Shown one piece after another: positions 1 through 9,307 of a stretch of 64,000 nt of DNA. The notes under the pieces were generated by a model that did not search any database, was not told the DNA's origin, and worked only from the letters and a program-made list of their open reading frames with translations. The stretch is from Limosilactobacillus mucosae DSM 13345 (GTDB lineage: Bacteria > Bacillota > Bacilli > Lactobacillales > Lactobacillaceae): assembly GCF_001436025.1 (NCBI RefSeq), contig NZ_AZEQ01000011.1:1-64000 (forward strand). The letters run 5' to 3'. The stretch's first letter is position 1. Each line of letters begins with the position of its first letter. The position numbers and the translations under genes were made by a program.

Positions 1-315
1 CAGTTTAACAAATTGTCAACTACATGTCAAGAACTTTTTTAATTGACTTATCTTGGCAATTGTGCGAAAAGCCACCAAACTCAAGTGATCAGCAGCTTAT
101 CGCCGCGACAACGTTATCTAATATACCGAGATTGCAAGTAAATGTCAACGACAAAAATAAAACTTTTTTATTTATTTAAGAAACATGAACAATCATCAAA
201 GAAACTACTTGTTAATCAAGGAAATATTGAACTTTTTGGCAATATTTAAGAATAAATCATCGTTTTTTCAAATAGAGCCGTCCTGCAAAAAAGCAAACAG
301 CGATCTTCCAAGACT
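1..315. other. AT-rich intergenic region
   Basis: No convincing coding frame with a ribosome binding site is visible. The stretch is AT-rich compared with the genes around it and contains TTGACA-like hexamers reading leftward at its left edge. It probably holds the upstream region of a gene lying left of the window. Nothing else recognisable. Confidence 0.5.
2..30 (-). promoter_or_regulatory. Candidate leftward promoter at window edge
   Basis: On the minus strand TTGACA (positions 30-25) is followed after 17 bases by TAAACT (7-2). A second TTGACA lies at 19-14. It would drive a gene outside the window, so it cannot be confirmed here. Confidence 0.4.
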
Positions 316-528
316 ATGAATCATAAGAAGGCCGCTGTTGCATCAATCCATAAACTATTATCGATGCTGCCGGCTTTATTTAAAAAGAATCAACTGCATG
401 GACGCGACACCACCACTAATGGCTTTTGTCAGAAGCATCGATCCAACAATTCGCTTAAAGATCACATAAGACAGGCTCGATTTGCCATCCCAAAACCGAT
501 ATCTGATCTTTTTAAGGGCAGTCGTTAA
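316..528 (+). CDS. Doubtful small hypothetical protein
   Basis: An open frame of 70 codons on the plus strand, rich in Lys, Arg and His, with no recognisable domain, membrane segment or signal peptide. There is no Shine-Dalgarno sequence before its ATG (the preceding bases read gatcttccaagact). No promoter is obvious. It lies convergent to the end of the histidine operon. It may be a chance frame in a non-coding region or a gene remnant; I do not recognise it. Confidence 0.2.
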   Translation: MNHKKAAVASIHKLLSMLPALFKKNQLHGRDTTTNGFCQKHRSNNSLKDHIRQARFAIPKPISDLFKGSR

Positions 529-554
529 ATCAGTCTATTTTTCAATTAACAGCA

Positions 555-584
555 GAAAAACTGCCTTGCTTAAACAAAGCAGTT
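555..584 (-). terminator. Terminator of the histidine operon
   Basis: On the minus strand a 10-bp stem (aactgctttg / caaggcagtt, one G-U pair) with a 6-base loop is followed by TTTTTC. It lies about 10 bases past the hisC stop codon. Confidence 0.85.
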
Positions 585-594
585 AATCGCACGC

Positions 595-1671
595 TTAATT
601 TAAAAAATCAGCCATAATCTGCTGCATCGCCAGATTGTCATTCGGCAGACCAATCGTAACTCGCAGCCAGTCATCAGCAAATCCGGTGCGAATCTGATAA
701 CCGTTTTCCAAGAATCGTTTAGCCAGCTGATCGGCACCCAGCAGCTTAAAGTAGATGAAGTTAGCCTGGCTGGGATAGTAGAAAACATGGTGCTGTTTTA
801 AAAACGTCTCCCATTTATCACGCTCTTGAGCATTTTTAACCGCGACCTGCTCGACAAACTCTTGATCAGCAAATGCTGCCTGGGCCGCGACCTGCGACAG
901 CGTATTTAAGTTGTATGGCAGGCGCACCGTCTGCAGATAGCGCGCCCGCTGATCATCGACAATAATATAGCCAACCCGATAGCCGGCCAGTCCATAGATC
1001 TTGGAGAAGGTTCTTAAAACAGCCACGTTGTCAAATTCTTTGAGCAGCGGCAATGCCGAGGCAGGCTGAGCGGACCTGACAAAATCAATATATGCCTCAT
1101 CAATCAGTACCAAAACATCTTTGGGAACCTGAGTCATAAAATCACGCAGAGCAGCGATTTGATTATATCCACCGGTCGGATTGTTAGGATTGCACAGCCA
1201 GATCATTTTGGTATTCGGCGTAATGTTGTTTAAAAAAGCATTCAAATCATTGGCGCCGCTTTGCGAGTCAACAGGCACGCTTTTGACGGTCGCGCCTTCT
1301 ATCTGAGCATTGAGACCGTATTCGGAAAACGTCGGCTCAGCAACCAAGACTTCATCTCCTGATTCCAAAAAGACTCTTGAAACCAAGGTAATGATCTCAT
1401 CCAGACCACAGCCAAAGACGATATTTTCTGCTTTAACGGCCAGTTTTTGAGCAATCATTTCTCGCAGCACGGTTGCATTGCCATCTGGATACCAATTGCC
1501 ACTCCCCTGCTCCACGGCATCAACAACCGCCGCGGCAACCTTAGGCGAGGTTCCATATGGATTTTCATTGGCCGAAAGCTTGGCAACGCGGCTAAGGCCA
1601 TATTGTTTGGCAATCGTTTCCGTCGGCGTTGGCGGTACATAGCTTGCCAGTTGCTTAATCGTTTCTTTCAT
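595..1671 (-). CDS. hisC: Histidinol-phosphate aminotransferase HisC
   Basis: Converts imidazole-acetol phosphate and glutamate to histidinol phosphate, the seventh step of histidine synthesis, in the cytosol with PLP. The 358-residue product has the normal length for a class-I/II fold aminotransferase: SANENPYG near the N-terminus, NPNNPTG at 161-167, DEAY at 191-194 and the PLP-binding lysine in TFSKIYGLAG (Lys224). I start at the ATG at 1671, which follows AGAGGTGA by a good spacing; an upstream in-frame start adds 11 residues without a better site. It is the last gene of the his operon, 10 bases after hisE. Confidence 0.93.
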   Translation of the reverse strand: MKETIKQLASYVPPTPTETIAKQYGLSRVAKLSANENPYGTSPKVAAAVVDAVEQGSGNWYPDGNATVLREMIAQKLAVKAENIVFGCGLDEIITLVSRVFLESGDEVLVAEPTFSEYGLNAQIEGATVKSVPVDSQSGANDLNAFLNNITPNTKMIWLCNPNNPTGGYNQIAALRDFMTQVPKDVLVLIDEAYIDFVRSAQPASALPLLKEFDNVAVLRTFSKIYGLAGYRVGYIIVDDQRARYLQTVRLPYNLNTLSQVAAQAAFADQEFVEQVAVKNAQERDKWETFLKQHHVFYYPSQANFIYFKLLGADQLAKRFLENGYQIRTGFADDWLRVTIGLPNDNLAMQQIMADFLN

Positions 1672-1681
1672 CGTCTCACCT

Positions 1682-2008
1682 CTAAAGTTTTTTGATTGGG
1701 GCACGATCCTTAAACTGGCTCATCTGACCAACGCGCGAACCCAGCTCTTCTTTGATTTTTTCAAATGGCAGATCGCATTCAACGAGCAGGACCATTAAAT
1801 GATACAGCAGATCAGCCGTTTCGTACTGCAGTTCAGCCGGATCGCTGTTTTTGGCAGCGACGATAACCTCAGTCGTTTCCTCGCCGACTTTTTTCAAGAT
1901 CTTATCCAGGCCTTTTTTAAAGAGATAGTCAGTGTACGAACCATCAATTGGATTTTCTTTCCGTTGTTTAACCAGTTCATAAAGTTCATCAAGATTCTGC
2001 TGTGTCAT
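1682..2008 (-). CDS. hisE: Phosphoribosyl-ATP pyrophosphatase HisE
   Basis: Hydrolyses phosphoribosyl-ATP to phosphoribosyl-AMP (second step of histidine synthesis). The 108-residue all-alpha protein belongs to the MazG-like pyrophosphatases; the metal-binding acidic motif GEETTEV and the later [10 protein letters not shown] helix are visible. AGAAGG lies 8 bases before the ATG at 2008 but only 2 bases before the ATG at 2014, so the inner start is preferred. The gene overlaps the end of hisI by about 20 bases. HisE and HisI are separate here, whereas they are fused in many other bacteria. Confidence 0.92.
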   Translation of the reverse strand: MTQQNLDELYELVKQRKENPIDGSYTDYLFKKGLDKILKKVGEETTEVIVAAKNSDPAELQYETADLLYHLMVLLVECDLPFEKIKEELGSRVGQMSQFKDRAPIKKL

Positions 2009-2339
2009 TAGCATTGCCTTCTTTCATGATTTCAATTGGATTAAAAAAGCAGCTGTATCGTCCGGTATGACAGGCTGGCCCTTTAGGATCGACCGCTACT
2101 AAAAGCGTATCGCCGTCACAGTCAAGCGTCATGCTGACCACCCGCTGCGTATTGCCGCTGGTAGCTCCCTTATGCCAGAGTTCTTGACGGGAACGAGACC
2201 AAAACCACGTCTCCCCACTGGCCAGCGTTTTTTGAAAGCTTTTTTCATTCATCCAGGCCACCATCAAAACGGCTTTGGTATTGACATCAACCACCACCGT
2301 CGTCAGCAGACCATTCATTTTCGAAAAATCGGGTTTCAT
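1989..2339 (-). CDS. hisI: Phosphoribosyl-AMP cyclohydrolase HisI
   Basis: Opens the adenine ring of phosphoribosyl-AMP (third step). The 116-residue protein shows the family hallmarks in order: [31 protein letters not shown], the DCDGDTLL segment and [12 protein letters not shown]; the cysteines in the last two are the expected zinc ligands. The start codon overlaps the hisF stop as ATGA, a sign of translational coupling. Monofunctional, with HisE encoded just downstream. Confidence 0.94.
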   Translation of the reverse strand: MKPDFSKMNGLLTTVVVDVNTKAVLMVAWMNEKSFQKTLASGETWFWSRSRQELWHKGATSGNTQRVVSMTLDCDGDTLLVAVDPKGPACHTGRYSCFFNPIEIMKEGNANDTAES

Positions 2340-3097
2340 TGGCGAACCGGCACTCCTTCCTTAGCCAGCACCTGCTTAACCTGCGGAATCGTCAGCTCTT
2401 TAAAGTGAAAGACCGAGGCGGCCAAAGCTCCCGTCACTGGCGTCTGCTTAAATACGTCAACAAAGTCCTGGATTTTGCCGGCCCCGCCAGAAGCAATGAT
2501 CGGCACGTTGACGATGCGGCCAATCGTCTGGTAGAGCTTGAGATCAAAGCCATCTTTGGTCCCATCACAGTCCATGCTGGTAATCAGCAGCTCACCGGCT
2601 CCCAGCTCAACGGCTTTTTTAGCCCAGGCAACTGCCTCAAGATTCGTCTTTTGCTGACCGCCATGCGTGTAGACAAAATATTTACCGGCTGCTGGATTCC
2701 AGCGAACGTCAATCGCCACTACCACAGCCTGACTGCCAAATCGTTCGGCACCTTGGCTGATCAGTGATGGGTTGGCAACTGCTGCTGAGTTGATCGCGGT
2801 TTTGTCAGCTCCGGCTTTTAACATGCGCTCCATGTCGGCCAGATTTTTGATGCCACCGCCAACCGTCAGCGGCATGAAGACTTGTTTGGAAACTGCCTCA
2901 ACCACGTTACTCATGGTCTGCCGCTTTTCATTGGTTGCAGTGATGTCCAAAAAAACCAGTTCATCAGCGCCCTGTTTTTCATATGCTGCTGCAATTGCAA
3001 CCGGATCGCCGACATCTTTTAAGTTGACGAAATGAACGCCTTTTTTCACCCGTCCGTCAGCTACGTCCAGGCATGGAATGATTCGTTTAGCCAGCAT
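2336..3097 (-). CDS. hisF: Imidazole glycerol phosphate synthase, cyclase subunit HisF
   Basis: Cyclase half of the HisFH enzyme; uses ammonia from HisH to turn PRFAR into imidazole glycerol phosphate plus AICAR. A (beta/alpha)8 barrel of 253 residues with the catalytic aspartates in RIIPCLDV near the N-terminus and in [10 protein letters not shown] mid-protein, and phosphate-binding loops VGGGI and ASGGAG. The ATG at 3097 is chosen because GGAGG lies 9 bases before it; the in-frame ATG at 3103 is too close. It overlaps hisA upstream and hisI downstream. Confidence 0.95.
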   Translation of the reverse strand: MLAKRIIPCLDVADGRVKKGVHFVNLKDVGDPVAIAAAYEKQGADELVFLDITATNEKRQTMSNVVEAVSKQVFMPLTVGGGIKNLADMERMLKAGADKTAINSAAVANPSLISQGAERFGSQAVVVAIDVRWNPAAGKYFVYTHGGQQKTNLEAVAWAKKAVELGAGELLITSMDCDGTKDGFDLKLYQTIGRIVNVPIIASGGAGKIQDFVDVFKQTPVTGALAASVFHFKELTIPQVKQVLAKEGVPVRQ

Positions 3098-3812
3098 CCT
3101 CATTCACCTCCGCAATCTGCTCTAAGGTTACCTTGCCCGCTGCAATCGCCTTACCTACGATCACGTCTTTTAACCCAGCCTGCTTAAGCTTTTTCAGATC
3201 ATCAAGACTGCCAACGCCGCCTGAGGCCACGATCCGTACTTCGGGGAACTTTTGCTGCAGTCCTTCAAGCAGCTCGATATTCGGCCCCGTCAGCGTACCA
3301 TCCGTTGCCGTGTCAGTAACGATAAAGCGTTTGGCTCCGGCATCAGTCATCGCCGCAATCAGATCAGCCATTGAAGTCGTGGACTGATTGAGCCAGCCAT
3401 CAGTTGCTACTTGACCGTTGCGGCCGTCAACGCCGATCGTAATTGCTCGACTGCCGAATTTTTCCAGCATCTGCTTGGTAAATTTAGGATCTTTTAGAGC
3501 TGCTGAACCAAGAATGACTCGATCAACCCCACTTTTTAGGTAGCGTCTGATCGTCTGCTCGTTTCGAATGCCACCGCCAATCTCAGTTTCACCCGCAAAT
3601 ACCTTAACGATCTGACTTACCAGCTCAAAATTCTGTGGCTGACCAGTTTTAGCGCCATCCAGATCCACTAGATGCAGTCCACCGATCCTGGCTTCTCTGA
3701 TCAAGCGCGCCTGTCTGATTGGATCGGCACTGACCAGCGTTTCTTGTTTGAAGTCGCCCTGATAGAGCCGCACGCTGCTGCCGTTTTGAAGATCAATTGC
3801 TGGATAGATCAT
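3087..3812 (-). CDS. hisA: ProFAR isomerase HisA
   Basis: Amadori rearrangement of ProFAR to PRFAR (fourth step). A 241-residue TIM barrel homologous to HisF: N-terminal [16 protein letters not shown] with catalytic Asp7, a second catalytic Asp in [16 protein letters not shown], and phosphate-binding EIGGGIRN and ASGGVG. The start overlaps the hisH stop (ATGA). The usual length and a good GGCGGTGA site support this start. Confidence 0.95.
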   Translation of the reverse strand: MIYPAIDLQNGSSVRLYQGDFKQETLVSADPIRQARLIREARIGGLHLVDLDGAKTGQPQNFELVSQIVKVFAGETEIGGGIRNEQTIRRYLKSGVDRVILGSAALKDPKFTKQMLEKFGSRAITIGVDGRNGQVATDGWLNQSTTSMADLIAAMTDAGAKRFIVTDTATDGTLTGPNIELLEGLQQKFPEVRIVASGGVGSLDDLKKLKQAGLKDVIVGKAIAAGKVTLEQIAEVNEDAG

Positions 3813-4423
3813 GCTCTCACCGCCTTTTCAAAAAAGGTTTGCAGCAGTTCCAACCCGACTTGACCGCTTTTTTCAGGGTGAAACTGGAAACCGTAAACGT
3901 TGTCTTTTTGAACGATTGCTGGCACGGCCACGCCATAGTCAACCGTTGATACGACATATTCCTCAGCACACTTGGCATAATAGGAATGAACAAAATAGGT
4001 ATATTGCCGATCGATCGACTTAAAAATACTTTCCGGCCGTTGCAGTTCGTTTTGATTCCATCCCACTTGCGGAACGATTCTTTGACCATCCTCATCGGGA
4101 ATCCGCACGACCTGTCCTGGAATCAAGCCCAGGCCGGCTGCACTGCCAAACTCAGTTGATGAATCAAACAAAAGCTGCATGCCTAGACAGATACCTAAAA
4201 ATGGGGTCCCATTGGCAACCGTGCTTTTAATGACTTGATCAAGTCCGGTTTCTTTTAAGCGAGTCATGGCTGCGCCAAATGCTCCCACGCCTGGAAACAG
4301 CACCACATCCGCCTGCGATATTTTTTGCGGGTCAGCCGTCAGTTCAGCTTCTCGGCCTAGGTACCGACAGGCCTTGAGCACGTTAAAGACGTTGCCTGCT
4401 CCATAATCGATTACCGCGATCAT
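3809..4423 (-). CDS. hisH: Imidazole glycerol phosphate synthase, glutamine amidotransferase HisH
   Basis: Glutaminase subunit that feeds ammonia to HisF. A class-I amidotransferase of 204 residues with the triad visible: nucleophile Cys79 in FLGICLGMQLL, and His182 and Glu184 in FQFHPEKSG. Oxyanion-hole region PGVGAFG is present. The ATG at 4423 shares one base with the hisB stop (TGATG), and AGGGG lies upstream; the TTG one codon earlier is less likely. Confidence 0.94.
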   Translation of the reverse strand: MIAVIDYGAGNVFNVLKACRYLGREAELTADPQKISQADVVLFPGVGAFGAAMTRLKETGLDQVIKSTVANGTPFLGICLGMQLLFDSSTEFGSAAGLGLIPGQVVRIPDEDGQRIVPQVGWNQNELQRPESIFKSIDRQYTYFVHSYYAKCAEEYVVSTVDYGVAVPAIVQKDNVYGFQFHPEKSGQVGLELLQTFFEKAVRA

Positions 4424-5007
4424 CAAATCATCCCCTTGGTTGAGTTAACTCCTTGAATGGCTGGATTGATCGTAACCGCCTGCCGCATCGCGCGGGCCGT
4501 TGCTTTGAACAATCCTTCAATCTTGTGGTGCGTGTTGCGGCCATATAATACTCTGGCATGCAGGTTCATCTCAGCATTAAAGGCCAGCGCCTGGAAAAAG
4601 TCCTCGGTAATTTCCGTTTCATAGGTGCCTAGCCGTGGATTGGTCAGCTCGGCATCAAATACCAGATAGGAACGGCCGCTTAAATCAACCGTAACCTGTG
4701 CCAGCGTCTCATCCATTGGTACAAAGGCATTGCCATAGCGCTCAATCTGCGCCTTGTCGCCTAATGCTTCTTTAAAGCACTGACCTAAGACGATGCCGGT
4801 ATCTTCAACCGTGTGGTGAGCATCAACGTTCAGATCGCCTTTGACCTCCACGACCAAGCCAAAGCGGCCGTGCTTGGCAAACAGCTCCAGCATATGGTCA
4901 AAAAAGCCCACGCCGGTATTAATGGCAACCTGGCTTTGATCGTCAAGATTCAGCGCGACTTTGATCTGCGTCTCTTTCGTAGCTCGGTTTATCGTTGCTT
5001 TGCGCAT
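4423..5007 (-). CDS. hisB: Imidazoleglycerol-phosphate dehydratase HisB
   Basis: Dehydrates imidazole glycerol phosphate to imidazole-acetol phosphate. The 194-residue product is the monofunctional form, without the N-terminal histidinol-phosphatase domain found in enterobacteria; that job falls to the separate HisK. Mn-binding and active-site motifs [24 protein letters not shown] and [10 protein letters not shown] are present. The frame stays open further upstream to about 5277, but only the ATG at 5007 has a strong AAGGAGG and begins the family's MRKA(T)INR start; the extension lies inside hisD. Confidence 0.94.
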   Translation of the reverse strand: MRKATINRATKETQIKVALNLDDQSQVAINTGVGFFDHMLELFAKHGRFGLVVEVKGDLNVDAHHTVEDTGIVLGQCFKEALGDKAQIERYGNAFVPMDETLAQVTVDLSGRSYLVFDAELTNPRLGTYETEITEDFFQALAFNAEMNLHARVLYGRNTHHKIEGLFKATARAMRQAVTINPAIQGVNSTKGMI

Positions 5008-5011
5008 CTGA

Positions 5012-6298
5012 TCAGTCCTCCTTTTCAAATCTGGCTTCAATGGCGCGGGCGTGAGCTTCCAAACCTTCCGTACGCGCCAGCTTGGTAATGGCTTTGAGAT
5101 CAGCTTTAAGATTTTGACGATCAAACTGAATGAACTGAGTCCGCTTGACAAAATCATAAACCCCCAACGGTGAAGCAAAGCGTGCTGTTCCACCAGTTGG
5201 CAGCACGTGATTTGGTCCGGCCACGTAATCACCCAAAGGCTCACTGGCATAACGACCCAAGAAAACTGAACCAGCATTTTTGATCAGCCCCAGATATTGA
5301 GTTGGATTTTCCAATTGAACCTCCAAGTGTTCCGGAGCCACGTCGTTCATCAATTCAAACATCTCAGCCGTATTTTCCATCACTGCAATAAAACCGCGAT
5401 CCTCAATGGAAGTTCGTGCAATCTCTTGACGCGGCAACGTGCTCAATTGGCGTTCAATCTCTTTAGAAACGGCTTCGGCCAGCGACTTGCTGTTGGTAAT
5501 CAGCATGGCCCGGGCCCGCTTGTCGTGTTCAGCTTGTGACAAAAGATCAGCCGCGATTTCTTTGGCATTGTCACTTTCATCAGCCAGGATGCCGATTTCA
5601 GATGGACCGGCTACCATATCAATGGCTACCTTGCCAAACACCTGCTTTTTAGCCGTTGCCACGAAGATGTTGCCGGGTCCCATAATCTTATCGACAGCGG
5701 GGATGGTTTCCGTGCCATAGGCTAAAGCAGCAATGGCTTGAGCACCGCCAACCTGATAGACCTCATCGACTCCGGCCAGTTTGGCAGCTGCCAAGACCGC
5801 CGGATTGATGCCGGCTGGCTGTGGCGGCGTCACCATTACGACACGTTTAACTCCAGCCAGCTTAGCCGGAATGCCACACATCAGAATAGTTGATGGATAA
5901 GCTGCCGTTCCGCCTGGCACATACAGACCTACGCTGGCCAGCGGCGTAATCTTTTCACCGCGCATGATTCCTGGTGTGCTGACGTCAACAAAGCTGTTTT
6001 CAATTTCTTGTTTGTGGAAACTGGTAATGTTTTGCTTAGCCAGTTCCAAAGCCGCCCGTAAGTCTTCATCGATTGAATCCAAGGCCTGGTCAAGCTGAAA
6101 GGCCGGAATGGAAAAATCTGCCAGGTTGACATTATCAAACTTGCGCTCATAGTCGCGAACTGCTTGGTCACCGTTTTGTGCTACATTTTGAATAATCTCG
6201 CTGACGGTCTTTTCGATTTCAAAATCAATGGTTTGTTCAGTGTAGCGAGCAACGATTTTTTTCATTTCATTCAGTGACTTTTCGTAAATCTTCATCAT
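5012..6298 (-). CDS. hisD: Histidinol dehydrogenase HisD
   Basis: Performs the last two steps, oxidising histidinol to histidine with two NAD+. The 428-residue length is normal. Family motifs include the [13 protein letters not shown] loop, [32 protein letters not shown] and APEHLEV; the Gln, two His and Asp of these segments form the zinc site. GGAGG lies six bases before the first ATG. It overlaps the end of hisG by about 30 bases and is followed after 4 bases by hisB. Confidence 0.95.
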   Translation of the reverse strand: MMKIYEKSLNEMKKIVARYTEQTIDFEIEKTVSEIIQNVAQNGDQAVRDYERKFDNVNLADFSIPAFQLDQALDSIDEDLRAALELAKQNITSFHKQEIENSFVDVSTPGIMRGEKITPLASVGLYVPGGTAAYPSTILMCGIPAKLAGVKRVVMVTPPQPAGINPAVLAAAKLAGVDEVYQVGGAQAIAALAYGTETIPAVDKIMGPGNIFVATAKKQVFGKVAIDMVAGPSEIGILADESDNAKEIAADLLSQAEHDKRARAMLITNSKSLAEAVSKEIERQLSTLPRQEIARTSIEDRGFIAVMENTAEMFELMNDVAPEHLEVQLENPTQYLGLIKNAGSVFLGRYASEPLGDYVAGPNHVLPTGGTARFASPLGVYDFVKRTQFIQFDRQNLKADLKAITKLARTEGLEAHARAIEARFEKED

Positions 6299-6926
6299 AC
6301 TCTTCCTCCATTGCCTGTCTTAATTGATTCGTCAATGTAAATATCTCATCACGCTTCTGCTTTAAGGCAACCGGATTAGCCACCAGCCGACTCGTGATTA
6401 CGTCCAGCCAGTCATGAACGACCAAGTGATTAACCCGCAGCGTTGTTCCAGTTTCAGTCAGGTCAACGATGGCATCGGCCAAGCCAGTCAGTGGTGCCAG
6501 TTCAACCGAGCCGGCAATCTTGATGATCTCGACGTCTTCGCCTTGGCTGGCAAACCAGCGGCGCGCCACGTTGGGATACTTGGTGCCAATTACCTTGCGG
6601 CGCGGCTGGTTCCAGTCAAAATCGCTTTTTGAGGCAACGATAAATTGACAGCGACCAGTGTTTAAATCCAACAGTTCATTTACCTGCTCATCGGCACCCT
6701 GTTCTTCTAAAACATCGCTTCCTACGACGCCCAGATCAACCGCTCCTTTTCTTAGATAGGTGCAGACGTCTTCACCTTTAACCAGAATGATCTGATACTG
6801 ATCACCCAGATTGATAATTAAGCGGCGCTGCTTATTGATCAAGGGCTGACAGTCAATATTGCATCTCTGCAAAAGCGGAATGAACTTCTTTTCAACTCTT
6901 CCTTTGGTCAGCGCGATTCTCAGCAT
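6267..6926 (-). CDS. hisG: ATP phosphoribosyltransferase catalytic subunit HisG (short form)
   Basis: Catalyses the first committed step, joining ATP and PRPP. At 219 residues it is the short form, which lacks the C-terminal allosteric domain of the roughly 300-residue enzyme and needs HisZ for activity and histidine feedback. Visible are the N-terminal RIALTKGRVEK, GVVGSDVLEE and the PRPP-binding loop AIVDLTETGTTLRVN. Its start overlaps the end of hisZ, in keeping with a stoichiometric HisG-HisZ complex. Confidence 0.94.
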   Translation of the reverse strand: MLRIALTKGRVEKKFIPLLQRCNIDCQPLINKQRRLIINLGDQYQIILVKGEDVCTYLRKGAVDLGVVGSDVLEEQGADEQVNELLDLNTGRCQFIVASKSDFDWNQPRRKVIGTKYPNVARRWFASQGEDVEIIKIAGSVELAPLTGLADAIVDLTETGTTLRVNHLVVHDWLDVITSRLVANPVALKQKRDEIFTLTNQLRQAMEEEYDEDLRKVTE

Positions 6927-8077
6927 TCCTTCATCCCCTTTTTAGCATCCAAGGCGACCAGTTTTGCCCCCGCTGTTTGGGCCTGCTGCTGAGCCTCCTG
7001 CAACGAATCAGCCAAAGCCAGCGAGTAGTTGCCATGCTTTTCAACCAGTGCCGCTGCCTGTCCGAGAAGCTCAAACGGCGCGTAGACAAAGACCGGCTGT
7101 TTTTTGACCGGTTTGAGTGCTGTCGCCTCGGCCAAAGCATCAATGTTGATTCCCAAGCCAACCGCGGGTTCCAACTGTGACTGAAAGTTGGCCAAAAGGC
7201 GGTTGTAGCGTCCACCGCTGATTAAATAGGCACCGGTCGTCTTTTCCACATAGCCTTTCATAACGATACCCGTATAATATTTTTGCGGCACCGCACTGCT
7301 GAGATCGACAATTACCTGCTGATCAGCCAGCTCACCAGCGAATTCAGCCACCGTCTTGAGTTGACCAAGTAACGGACGGGCCAGCTCAGGAACCTTGACT
7401 TCTGCCAACATGTCGTTGACCTCCGCCAGCGTGCCAAACAGCCATGGCCATTTACGCAGAAACGGCATTGTCTGGGGGGCATCAACCTGTCTGAGCAGCT
7501 TTTCATAGGCCGGAAAGTTTTTATGATAAAGTGCCTGGGCCAATTGCTGCTGCAGTTCTTCATCCAGTTCAAGCGCATCGAGAATCGTATCAACCAGTCT
7601 GGCGTGTCCCAGCTCAATCGTTAACTGATTGTCCAGCAGATGGCGGTTAAGCTGATGCATTAAGATCACACCTTCCATTTCTGCCTTCAATGAACCATAG
7701 CCGATTAATTCGATGCCAGCCTGCGTCTGTTCGTTTTTCCCGCCTGAAAGCTCAGGTGCTGCTTGAAACCGCTCGCCCAGATAATAAATCTTTTGGGGGA
7801 GCTTAACGTTGGTCGTTGCCAAGAACCGGGCAACCGGCAAGGTCAGATCCGGTCTCAAGACCAACTCATCGCCAGCCGGGTCAATCACTCGATACTGCTC
7901 ACTTTGCATGTTGAACTCGGCAAACAGATCCCGCCGCTCCACGATTGGCGTAATGATGCGTCGATAACCACGACTGCGCAGATTTTTCATCAGCCAGGCA
8001 CTGATTTGATCCTTTGATTCTGCCTCCGTGCCAAACTGATCGCGCAAGCCAGCCGGTAAAGCAATGCTGCTCATCAT
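6920..8077 (-). CDS. hisZ: ATP phosphoribosyltransferase regulatory subunit HisZ
   Basis: Histidyl-tRNA-synthetase-like protein that binds short-form HisG and carries the histidine feedback site; it has no tRNA-charging role. About 385 residues, with class-II synthetase motifs: motif-2-like region (VLRPDLTLPVARFLA), YYLGERFQ, QAGIELIG, YYTGIVMKGY and SGGRYNRLL. The C-terminal part is short compared with HisRS and ends without a full anticodon-binding domain. The ATG at 8077 follows AGGAGG by 7 bases; a further ATG lies one codon later. First gene of the operon, directly after the T-box. Confidence 0.92.
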   Translation of the reverse strand: MMSSIALPAGLRDQFGTEAESKDQISAWLMKNLRSRGYRRIITPIVERRDLFAEFNMQSEQYRVIDPAGDELVLRPDLTLPVARFLATTNVKLPQKIYYLGERFQAAPELSGGKNEQTQAGIELIGYGSLKAEMEGVILMHQLNRHLLDNQLTIELGHARLVDTILDALELDEELQQQLAQALYHKNFPAYEKLLRQVDAPQTMPFLRKWPWLFGTLAEVNDMLAEVKVPELARPLLGQLKTVAEFAGELADQQVIVDLSSAVPQKYYTGIVMKGYVEKTTGAYLISGGRYNRLLANFQSQLEPAVGLGINIDALAEATALKPVKKQPVFVYAPFELLGQAAALVEKHGNYSLALADSLQEAQQQAQTAGAKLVALDAKKGMKEC

Positions 8078-8115
8078 GATAATGCCTCCTCTCATTTTTT
8101 ACTCATTTATTTTTT

Positions 8116-8163
8116 ATATAAAAAAGCGTCCTCTCTGCCCATCTGGACAAAGAGGACGCTTTT
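8116..8163 (-). terminator. T-box controlled terminator before hisZ
   Basis: A 13-bp stem (aaaagcgtcctct / agaggacgctttt) with a 16-base loop is followed on the minus strand by TTTTTTATA. It overlaps the 3' side of the T-box, as expected for the alternative terminator fold. Confidence 0.88.
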
Positions 8164-8390
8164 CGCGTGGTCCCACCTCAAATTCGATCGCCCCTTGCGA
8201 AACGATCCTCATGCTGGATAAAATTCAGCCCTGATAACGAGTGGTCCCGGAGCAGCCTAATTATAACCTTTCAGCTGGTCGGCTCACCGGTGTGGTTCAC
8301 TATCGCAATCAATCTCTTCCCAACTTTGCGAGACTCTCTTAATAATCCACGATAGCTACTCTCCGGTTCATTACCATTAAAAAATAATGA
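8122..8390 (-). promoter_or_regulatory. Histidine T-box leader of the his operon
   Basis: On the minus strand the T-box sequence GAGGTGGGACCACGCG lies at 8179-8164, the element that pairs with the NCCA end of uncharged tRNA. Upstream a long stem-I region begins near 8385. In it the specifier CAC (His) at 8294-8292 sits in the run gaaCCACACCgg and is followed by A. A second overlapping CAC is one frame off. Uncharged tRNA-His should stabilise the antiterminator and switch on hisZ-hisC. The specifier assignment is by context with the his genes. Confidence 0.9.
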
Positions 8391-8411
8391 GATTCATTTG
8401 GTGTTGTAGCT

Positions 8412-8440
8412 ATATTATTCTCATCTTTTAAGAGTGTCAA
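8412..8440 (-). promoter_or_regulatory. Promoter of the his operon
   Basis: TTGACA (8440-8435), a 17-base spacer and TAATAT (8417-8412) on the minus strand, giving a start near 8405 and a leader of about 330 bases. The -35 hexamer lies inside the last codons of hisK. Confidence 0.85.
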
Positions 8441-9278
8441 GAACTTTTAAAAAATTTTTCATACCGTGCCAGCCACGACCAACCTCATCAACACCATGCG
8501 CATCCGACCCAAAAATCAGCGGTACTCCGGCATTTAATGCTGCCAATGCAATCTGAATGCCTGGGTAAAAATCATTGCAGTATTTTTTATAAAGGCCAGC
8601 CGAATTGAAGTCCAGACTCAGCTGCCGCTGGCTGGCGGTAGTCATGATCTCATCAATCAGCTGCTGACATGATCGATCAAAGGCTTCCGGCAGGCCGAAA
8701 TAATCTTGATATTTTTTGATCAGACTGATATGGCCGAGCTTATCGGGACTAAAACTTCCCAAATCGCAGCGGGCACTGGCCAAGACCGTTTTTAAATAAC
8801 GCTGATATAGCAGCTGCGGCGTCTTCAGCTCATTGGCAAACCCAGCCTGCAGCTCATCTGTGGAATAGTCAATTCCCCAAAATTTTCCTTGATCATCTTG
8901 AAGATAATGTACCGATAAAATATTGTGCTGGGTCTTTTTCCCATACTGATCCAAAAAGGCGTGCGTCGTTTCTTCAAAGCCTGCCAGATACTCAATCTCA
9001 AAACCAATGCTGATCTTGATCTGATCGGCATATTCACTTTGCAGCTGCTCAGCTAAGTTTAGATAGTCGTCAACCTGCTCCCAGCTGAGTCCTTCCGTTT
9101 GCCAATCATCGGCTGGACCGGCAAACCGTTGAACAAAATCTTTTGGCATGGGCGCGTGCTCAGTAATCCAATATTCGTCAAAGCCAAGCTCAATGGCACG
9201 TTCAACCATCGCCCGCGTGCTCTCGTGACTGCCGTGGGGACAAAGCTCAGTATGGGTGTGGCCATCAATTTTAAGCAT
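8421..9278 (-). CDS. hisK: PHP-family histidinol-phosphatase HisK
   Basis: Hydrolyses histidinol phosphate to histidinol, the step missing from the downstream operon. PHP-domain metalloenzyme of about 285 residues: metal-binding motifs DGHTHTELCPHGS at the N-terminus, ITEHAPMP, GFEIEYL, LSVHYL and the C-terminal FGSDAHGVDEVG. The ATG at 9278 sits about 10 bases after AGGG; the ATG three codons earlier is too close to it. It has its own promoter and precedes the T-box leader, so it should be made independently of tRNA-His charging, apart from any read-through into the operon. Confidence 0.9.
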   Translation of the reverse strand: MLKIDGHTHTELCPHGSHESTRAMVERAIELGFDEYWITEHAPMPKDFVQRFAGPADDWQTEGLSWEQVDDYLNLAEQLQSEYADQIKISIGFEIEYLAGFEETTHAFLDQYGKKTQHNILSVHYLQDDQGKFWGIDYSTDELQAGFANELKTPQLLYQRYLKTVLASARCDLGSFSPDKLGHISLIKKYQDYFGLPEAFDRSCQQLIDEIMTTASQRQLSLDFNSAGLYKKYCNDFYPGIQIALAALNAGVPLIFGSDAHGVDEVGRGWHGMKNFLKVLDTLKR

Positions 9279-9307
9279 TCTAATCATTCCCTTTTAAAAT
9301 TTTTTCC

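Noticed and set aside
5008-5277. Long N-terminal extension of hisB
   Set aside because: It lies inside hisD in another frame and lacks family similarity; the family start with a strong site is at 5007.
595-9287. Horizontally acquired histidine island
   Set aside because: No integrase, repeats or abrupt composition change flank the operon, and gene order and coupling look ancestral.
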